A stretch of 35,963 nucleotides of DNA from an uncultured bacterium (GTDB lineage Bacteria > Vulcanimicrobiota > Vulcanimicrobiia > Vulcanimicrobiales > Vulcanimicrobiaceae): positions 1 through 35,963 of the forward strand of contig CAIKPM010000003.1 in NCBI GenBank assembly GCA_903829325.1, read 5' to 3'. Below are positions 33,301-35,963 of the stretch, piece by piece. The number at the start of each line of letters is the position of its first letter. Positions within the stretch are counted from its first letter, which is position 1. Both the position numbers and the translations under genes were made by a program. A model generated the notes under the pieces. It saw only the letters and a program-made list of their open reading frames with translations. It was not told where the DNA came from and did no database searches.

Positions 33301-35963
33301 AGTTCACGTTAGCGGACACACTGATCAACGCTAGGTTCACATTGCCTGATGAACTTACGAGCGCCGTATTTACATCTCCAGAAGCGCCGGTGATCGAAGA
33401 GTTCACATTACTCGATACGCTGATCAAAGCCGCATTGAGATTACCAGAAGCACTCACCAAGTTTGTATTGAGATTACCCGACGCACTAACCAACGCAAGA
33501 TTCAGATTTCCCGAAGAGCTGACTAGTGCAGTATTGAGATTGCTCGAAGCGCTCACTAAGGCCGTATTCACATCGCCAGAGTACCCGGTGATAAAACTAT
33601 TGATATTGCCCGACACACTGATCAACGCTGCATTGAGAGTACCTGAAGAGCTCACGAGCGTCGTATTCAGATCTCCCGAAAATCCGGTAATAGAGCTATT
33701 GAGATTACTCGACACACTGATCAGCGCCGCATTGAGATTGCCAGACGCGCTGACCAACGAGGTATTGAGATTGCCCGAGGCCCCGGTGATCGATGAATTG
33801 AGATTGCTCGATACGCTGACCAGTCCAGCATTCAGATTACCCGAGCTACTGATTAACGCAACATTGAGATTCCCCGACGCGGCGACTAAGCCTGCGTTGT
33901 TATTATCGATGAGCGTCGTATTGATCATACCGGAAATACTGGTGAGTGCTTGATTGAGATTCCCCGAAGCGCTCACCAGCGTCGTGTTGAGGTTGCCCGA
34001 AAACCCCGTAATCGAAGCGTTCAGATTACTCGAAACGCTCATCAGGTTCAGATTAACCGTACCAGAACTGGTGATCAGATCGGTATTAAGGTTCCCAGAA
34101 AAACCCGTGATCGAGGCATTCATATTACCCGATACGCTGATCAAAGCCGCATTCGCATGACCAGACGCACTCACGAGCAACGTATTCATATGACCGGAAG
34201 CGCTGACCAACGCAGTATTGAGATTCCCAGAAAAACCGGTGATTGAGCTATTGAGGTTGCTTGAGATACTGATCAATGCGGCGTTCAGATTGCCCGAAGT
34301 ACTCACCAAATCTGTATTCCGGTTCCCAGAGGCACCGGTAATCGAAGGGTTGATATTTCCCGAGACGCTGATTAACGCAGCATTGAGATTGCCCGAAGCA
34401 CTCACCAAGTTCGTATTGAGATTCCCAGAGGCACCGGTAATCGAAGGATTGATATTTCCCGAAACGCTGATCAAGGCGGCATTCAGATCACCAGAAGCGC
34501 TGACCAAGGCAACATTCACGTTGCCAGATGAGCTCACGAGCGCCGTATTCACGTCGCCCGAAGCGCCAGTGATTGACGAATTCACATTACTTGACACGCT
34601 GATCAACGCGGCATTCAGATTGCCCGAAGAGCTCACCAGCGCCGTATTCACATCGCCAGAAGCGCCAGTGATTGATGAATTCACATTACTGGACACGCTG
34701 ATCAACGCGGCATTCAGATTGCCCGAAGAGCTCACCAGCGCCGTATTCACATCACCCGAAGCTCCAGTGATTGAGGCATTGACATTGCTTGACACGCTGA
34801 TCAACGCGGCGTTCAGATTGCCCGAAGAGCTCACCAACGACGTATTCAGATTCCCAGATGCACCAGTGATTGAGGCGTTGACGTTGCTTGACACGCTGAT
34901 CAGCGCAGCATTCAGGTTGCCGGAAGAACTCACGAGCGACGCATTCACATCACCGGAGGCGCCTGTGATCGAACTATTGATGTTACTCGAGACGCTGATC
35001 AAAGCGGCGTTGAGATTCCCCGAAGAACTCACGAGGATTGCATTCGCAACAATCCCATCAGCCAGCAGCGTTGCATTGAGGTTAGCGGAGATGCTCACCA
35101 ACGCAGCGTTCAAATTCCCCGAAGAACTTACGAGATGAACGTTAATCTGTTCCGAAGTATTCACGAGGGTGGCGTTGAGATTTCCTGAAAATCCCGTTAT
35201 CGATGAATTGATATTACTCGAAATGCTGATAAGCGCTGCGTTGAGATTTCCAGACGCGCTTACAAGATGTAGATTTACGTTTCCGGATGCACCAGTAATA
35301 GATGAGTTTATATTAGCGGACACACTGATCAACGCCGAGTTTACATTTCCAGATATACTGACCAAGTTACTATTGAGATTACCCGACGCACCAGTAATTG
35401 ACGAATTGACGTTTGCAGAAACGCTGATCAGAGCAACATTCAGATTTCCAGATGCACTCACGAGCAAGGTATTGAGATTGCCTGAGCTACTGACCAACGC
35501 AGCACTAACATCACCTGACGCTCCAGTGATTGATGAGTTAATATTCCCCGAAATACTGATCAGTGCCGCATTCAGATTGCCAGACGAACTTACCAATGAG
35601 GTATTAAAATCACCGGAGGCTCCGGTGATCGATGCATTAAGATTCCCAGAAATACTGATGAGAGACGCATTCAGATTGCCAGAAGAGCTGACCAACGAGG
35701 TATTAAGATCACCAGAGGCTCCGGTGATCGATGCATTAAGATTGCTTGAGACGCTCGCCAGACTCGAGTTCAAATAGCCTGAAGAACTGACCAACGCAGT
35801 ATTCAGATTACCAGACGCACCCGTAATCGATGCATTGATATTCGATGAGATACTGAGCAACGCTTGATTCAGATTACCCGAAGAACTCACCAGTGCCGTA
35901 TTCAGATCACCAGAGAATCCAGTTATTGAGGGATTCATATTGGCGGAAACACTGATTAACGAA
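21296..35963 (-). CDS. Giant repeat-rich YadA-type trimeric autotransporter-like surface protein (5' end outside window)
   Basis: At least 4888 codons; the frame is still open at the right edge (SLISVSAN precedes the first visible Met), so start, signal peptide and promoter are not seen. From the N-terminal side it contains the following. About 13 kb are 11-residue repeats (22891-35963), with types SITGASGNLNT, ALVSSSGNLNA and ALISVSSNLNA, interrupted by a GTSGGGGGTSGGG linker near 23094-23150. A Gly/Asn head with about 18-residue periods (e.g. TGSGNTAAGASAGQQV) spans 22223-22770. A YadA head (VALGANANASAANSVALG) and neck (RRLVNVAPGQAATDVATVGEV) span 21941-22222. A YadA-anchor-like segment (GVAMSLAQAG ... 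GTGYYEGNSAFGLGLAS ... QASYQIRVG) spans 21653-21940. The last 118 residues lie beyond the anchor. Secretion as a type Vc trimer is inferred from the anchor. The final GHLEQ and stop come from a MITE. Confidence 0.88.
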   Translation of the reverse strand, partial: SLISVSANMNPSITGFSGDLNTALVSSSGNLNQALLSISSNINASITGASGNLNTALVSSSGYLNSSLASVSSNLNASITGASGDLNTSLVSSSGNLNASLISISGNLNASITGASGDFNTSLVSSSGNLNAALISISGNINSSITGASGDVSAALVSSSGNLNTLLVSASGNLNVALISVSANVNSSITGASGNLNSNLVSISGNVNSALISVSANINSSITGASGNVNLHLVSASGNLNAALISISSNINSSITGFSGNLNATLVNTSEQINVHLVSSSGNLNAALVSISANLNATLLADGIVANAILVSSSGNLNAALISVSSNINSSITGASGDVNASLVSSSGNLNAALISVSSNVNASITGASGNLNTSLVSSSGNLNAALISVSSNVNASITGASGDVNTALVSSSGNLNAALISVSSNVNSSITGASGDVNTALVSSSGNLNAALISVSSNVNSSITGASGDVNTALVSSSGNVNVALVSASGDLNAALISVSGNINPSITGASGNLNTNLVSASGNLNAALISVSGNINPSITGASGNRNTDLVSTSGNLNAALISISSNLNSSITGFSGNLNTALVSASGHMNTLLVSASGHANAALISVSGNMNASITGFSGNLNTDLITSSGTVNLNLMSVSSNLNASITGFSGNLNTTLVSASGNLNQALTSISGMINTTLIDNNNAGLVAASGNLNVALISSSGNLNAGLVSVSSNLNSSITGASGNLNTSLVSASGNLNAALISVSSNLNSSITGFSGDLNTTLVSSSGTLNAALISVSGNINSFITGYSGDVNTALVSASSNLNTALVSSSGNLNLALVSASGNLNTNLVSASGNLNAALISVSSNVNSSITGASGDVNTALVSSSGNVNLALISVSANVNSSITGASGNLNTLLVSSSGNLNTTLVSSSGNLNAALISVSANVNSSITGASGNVNTALVSSSGNINTALISVSANVNSSITGASGNVNTSLVSSSGNLNTALISVSANINSSITGASGNVNTAFVSASGNLNTALVSASGHLNAGLISVSGNLNSSITGASGNLNTLLISVSGHINAALVSVSGNLNSSITGASGNMNTTLLSASGNLNAGLLSVSSTINASITGASGNVNALLVSASGNLNQALVSISANLNASVIGAAGNPLLVSSSGNLNAALISVSSNLNASITGASGNLNAPLVSSSGVLNAALISVSSNLNASITGASGDVNSALVSSSGNLNQALVSVSSNVNSSITGFSGDVNLALVSASGNLNAALVSISGNINPSITGLSGDVNSALVSASGNVNTALVSISGNVNAALISVSGNINPSITGASGNLNTLLVSASGNVNAALMSVSANINPSITGASGNVNTALVSISGNVNAALMSVSANINDSITGASGNLNTLLVSSSGNLNTTLVSSSGNVNAALISVSANINSSITGASGNLNTLLVSASGNVNAALMSVSANINPSITGASGNLNTLLVSASGHVNAALISVSANINPSITGASGNLNASLVSNSANMNAALVSNSGNVNTALMSISGNINASLLGGSGGVNSLLVSSSGNVNTALISISGNMNASISGFSADVNTALVSASGIVNSALVSVSSNLNASITGASGDLNTLLVSTSGSLNASLVSASGNLSVALVSASGNINTALVSSSGNLNAALVSVSANLNPSITGASGNLNTALVSSSGNLNAALISVSGNLNPSITGASGNLNTDLVSASGNVQVALVSASGNMNAGLISVSANVNSSITGMSGNLNTALVSSSGNLNTALLSVSSNLNASITGASGNVNTALVSASGNVNTALMSISANMNASITGASGNLNTTLVSASGNLNAALMSVSSNLNASITGASGNANTSLVSSSGNLNTALVSASGSLNNALISVSSNLNASITGASGNLNTTLVSSSGNLNSALISISSNLNASITGASGNVNTALVSSSGNLNSALISVSSNLNASITGASGNLNTALVSSSGDVNSALVSSSGNLNTALISVSANLNASITGSSGDVNTTLVSASGNLNTALISVSSNLNASITGASGNVNTALVSSSGNLNAALISISGNINPSITGASGNLNTVLVSSSGNINVALVSVSGNLNTALVSVSGQFDAPLVSASGNLNQALISVSANLNPAITGASGNLNTSLVSASGNLNQALISVSANFNPSITGASGNLNTTLVSASGNLSVALVSASGNLNTAFVSVSSNLNASVIGGSATLNAALVSSSGVLNTALVSVSSNLNASVTGASGNLNATFVSASGHANNALISVSSNVNSSITGASGNLNAALVSASGAFNTGLVSVSANLNASITGASGNLNTAWLGYSTNLNTQLVSVSASLNAALISVSANINPSITGFSGNLNVALVSVSGNLNTAWVSVSGMVNGQLTAASGGFNTTLISSSANLNTALRSVSSTINASITGFSGDLNTSLLAISAGANTPLVSASGNLNAALISVSANINPSITGASGNLNTVLISASGNLNTALVSVSATLNNPFAVAAGTLNTALVSSSGNLNMALVSVSGVLMAPLIAASGDVNTSLIAASGNLNTALVSSSGNVNAAFVSVSSNLNASITGASGNLDTALTSVSSNMNASITAASGNVNTSLVSASGNLNNALISVSSNMNASITGASGNVNTSLVSASGNLNAALMSVSSNVNASITGASGHLNTALVSVSANVNTALVSVSSNLNASITGASGNLDTALVASSGLLNASLNGASANLNSSLVSVSGSVNTAIQTQATDLVSSSGVLNTALVSVSGTLNTLLTVNYINNTQLVSASGNLNTALVSVSANMNSSITGASGNVNAGLVSVSGNLNGALVSSSGNVNATLVSVSSNLNASITGASGSLNTGLISVSANLNASITGASGNLNTLLVSASGNLNAALISVSANINPSITGASGNVNTSLVSVSGKQNVTLVSASGNLNAALISVSANVNASITGASGTMNTSLVSASGNLSVALVSSSGNLNAALVSVSSNVNSSVTGFSGNLNNALVSISGNLNASITGASGNLNNALVSISSNLNASITGASGNLNSSFVSVSGNLNTSLVAASAALNNAVVSVSGTLNGAASTLANNLVSASGNLNTALVSVSGVLNAYAQIDLTNTGLVSASGTLNTSLISVSGNLNNSITGASGNLDVALVSVSSNVNSSITGASGNVNAALVSVSSNVNNSITGASGNVNSALVSVSSNINSSITGSSGHVNLALVSASGNLNSALLSVSSNVNSSITGASGSANSALVSVSGNLNASIVGTSGTFNTALVSVSGTAHAAIIAASGTLNSALLSVSGGFNATITTVASNSVSVSGNLNTALVSVSGLLNSILSNDVDNTGLVSSSGTMNGALVSLSSNLNSSITGASGNMNAVLMSVSSNMNSSITGVSGTLNAALVSVSSNVNSSITGASGSANSALMSVLSNLNASITGLSGTLNQRIASSSGNLNATLMSVSSNLNSSITGASGDLNASLLSVSSNVNSSITGASGDLNASLLSVSSNVNSSITGASGNLNAALVSVSSNLNTSITGFSGNLNASLLSSSGNLNATLNTTSGLFNQSLVSVSGNLNSGLEAASSSWNVNIVSVSGALNTQITTVATTLVSASGNVNTALSSVSANLNTMITTQFASPTNLVSTSGLLNQALVSISGNLNPSLLQTASDIGTALVSASGNLNVALISVSSNLNSSVVGAENTLNQNLISASGNIGIALLSSSGVFNTNLTSISANLNTQIATDASDVNTSLMSASGNLNTAALQLADHLVSASGNLNMALTSVSGVLNTIEAALVVNPTLVSISGLVNTALESVSSNLNTAMISSSGVVNMALTSISGMNNAAIVLASGNLNQALVSVSATVNASQMSAANNFLSNLSDTSATLNTSLNTTVNAVNSNFVSVSGNLNTAVVTLATNLVSVSSNLNTALVSVSGSINAGISAIAGLVPDTSLMSISANLNGALTSASGNLNMALASVSSAANTALTAVSSALNSSLMSVSGSLNTSVTIASADLNQALASAASALNTSLVSVSGNINTGLIADNTNLTNTLTTAAASFTSNLAAVSGSANAGITTVAAQLVTSSGNLNTALVSVSGALNRLLPTSGLANAILVSVSANVNTALVSVSANLNTQLTTLTANLVAVSSDINTSLATVSTNMTSVSANLNTTLGNVASTLLASSANVNTALLSVSANLNSAFLSTSGTVGVVAANLLSVSGQLNATIGADFANLDVGLASVSSALNTQLSVVQTTILGSITAVSDAANTVSQNIASVSAALNSELASLNGTSGGGGGTSGGGTSTGLANAALNSVSGLLNTTLMTTSAALNTTVNTVSAQLNTALTTVSIALSSASASVNTALVSVSSNVNGSITGLDGQVTSQVSGITNQLASLTSAVEKINPSLSASAMNNTLYGVSTGVGLNGNGNVGIGVTAGLSLSGTSNVAVGDHTGSGLNGDKNTAVGELSGFNVSGISNTGTGYGASTAVVGDGNTGSGELASVQVTGSANTGFGLQASTQVTGSGNTAAGASAGQQVTGVGNSALGAGAGNQVTGNGNIALGQGAGSAGALVADSLTLSSAAEHQRNLESLLPDLGIVGNNNIAIGTDAGLGNGTAFSDTLSVGTSASATQSLGVALGANANASAANSVALGADSLADQANTVSVGTVDNQRRLVNVAPGQAATDVATVGEVHNVSGALAAQVNQVGTIANKGVAMSLAQAGTAAAVTVPGATAVVLGTGYYEGNSAFGLGLASASSDAQRVLRVASAISPGLSNISLQASYQIRVGRGVVRVKPRNQTPVVFSQGLPVAASFWQNHGFSRVVEIVPERMYTALNQGKLFRFSIGDAYSAHGMEWAVQVDEMQASGKWRHITQLDALESNPDMRIALQQMIQALGSYAQAPTGHLEQ
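25455..25586 (-). repeat. Near-identical 66-bp tandem units
   Basis: Two successive 66-bp units begin at 25455 and 25521, and a third partly diverged unit begins at 25587. They encode SSITGASGDLNASLLSVSSN-type pairs. They show the two-unit phase of the array. Confidence 0.75.
34581..34877 (-). repeat. Three near-identical 99-bp tandem units
   Basis: Units start at 34581, 34680 and 34779. The first two differ at only a handful of positions over 99 bp, and the third is slightly more diverged. Each encodes one SITGASGDVNT / ALVSSSGNLNA / ALISVSSNVNS triplet. The similarity implies recent unequal duplication. Confidence 0.85.

Larger units (their letters stand above)
22891..35963 (-). repeat. 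33-bp (11-residue) tandem coding repeat array, about 13 kb
   Basis: By length about 390-400 copies of a 33-bp unit encode [AS]-[LI]-[VIT]-[SG]-x-S-[GSA]-[ND]-[LVI]-N-x. Three unit types alternate to give a 33-residue (99-bp) super-repeat. Stretches nearer the 3' end use a two-unit, 22-residue (66-bp) period. Third-codon positions vary widely while the peptide pattern is kept. Asp is rare; Lys, Arg and Glu are almost absent, and no Cys was seen in the array. Units become irregular toward the 3' end (about 22900-25400). Confidence 0.93.

Noticed and set aside
24964-35777. Long plus-strand open frames with PEAPVIEAFRLLETLINA-type repeats, the longest 923 codons (29514-32285)
   Set aside because: They mirror the minus-strand 33-bp repeat and are broken repeatedly by stops, without ribosome sites or any known domain. 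The minus strand carries one uninterrupted frame ending in YadA domains, so these are antisense shadows.
21296-35938. The ATG at 35936-35938 as the true start of the giant gene
   Set aside because: In-frame repeat sequence (SLISVSAN) continues upstream to the window edge, so this Met is internal.
22891-35963. CRISPR-like regularity
   Set aside because: Units are contiguous 33-bp repeats with no unique spacers, keep an open frame and show codon-type variation.

Overview
The window reads as chromosome of a free-living, aerobic, diderm bacterium of moderate GC. The outer membrane is inferred from a trimeric-autotransporter (YadA-type) C-terminus at the right end. Aerobic life is inferred from a complete caa3-type cytochrome c oxidase operon. 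The phylum cannot be fixed by eye. The mix of an A2-type caa3 oxidase, a chorismate synthase with the RNVLERASARETA signature, a DUF4081-like GNAT protein and YadA-type surface architecture does not look like a typical proteobacterium; a deep diderm lineage such as Eremiobacterota is only a guess.

Left block (about 160-8863, minus strand): a tightly packed run, read right to left, of a secreted protein, a small helical protein, a Crp/Fnr regulator, a GNAT acetyltransferase, aroC, a clostripain-family protein, aroK, aroB and priA. Many junctions are 4-bp ATGA overlaps, so most of it probably acts as one transcription unit that joins late shikimate-pathway enzymes to replication restart. A good sigma70-type promoter at the left edge fires out of the window.

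Middle block: a plus-strand orphan (8912-9649) converges on the cytochrome oxidase operon (13461 down to 9629, minus strand). The operon order is ctaC (subunit II fused to cytochrome c), ctaD, ctaE and two tiny membrane proteins of 68 and 55 residues. The 55-residue gene overlaps the tail of the plus-strand orphan. Upstream lie a bidirectional terminator, an Ala/Lys/Arg-rich histone-H1-like protein and homoserine dehydrogenase. The last is preceded by a long perfect hairpin lying inside a possible 23-codon leader ORF.

Right-middle block: a plus-strand pair (membrane-anchored degenerate class III cyclase-like protein plus GNAT protein) is followed by exodeoxyribonuclease III. Exonuclease III overlaps the convergent pyrD by 65 bp. 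A DHA2-type MFS exporter diverges from pyrD.

Right 14.7 kb: one minus-strand gene, open at the window edge, of at least 4888 codons. About 13 kb of it is an array of 11-residue (33-bp) Ser/Asn/Gly-rich repeats, organised into 99-bp and 66-bp higher-order units. These are followed by a Gly-rich head, a YadA head and neck, a YadA-type anchor, and a 118-residue tail beyond the anchor. A 161-bp MITE-like element with 22-bp perfect terminal inverted repeats and a TGTA target duplication has inserted in the last codons of this gene. It supplies the present stop codon. The ancestral reading frame can be reconstructed to a stop 3 bp from the end of the MFS gene. This giant surface fibre is the most striking object in the window.
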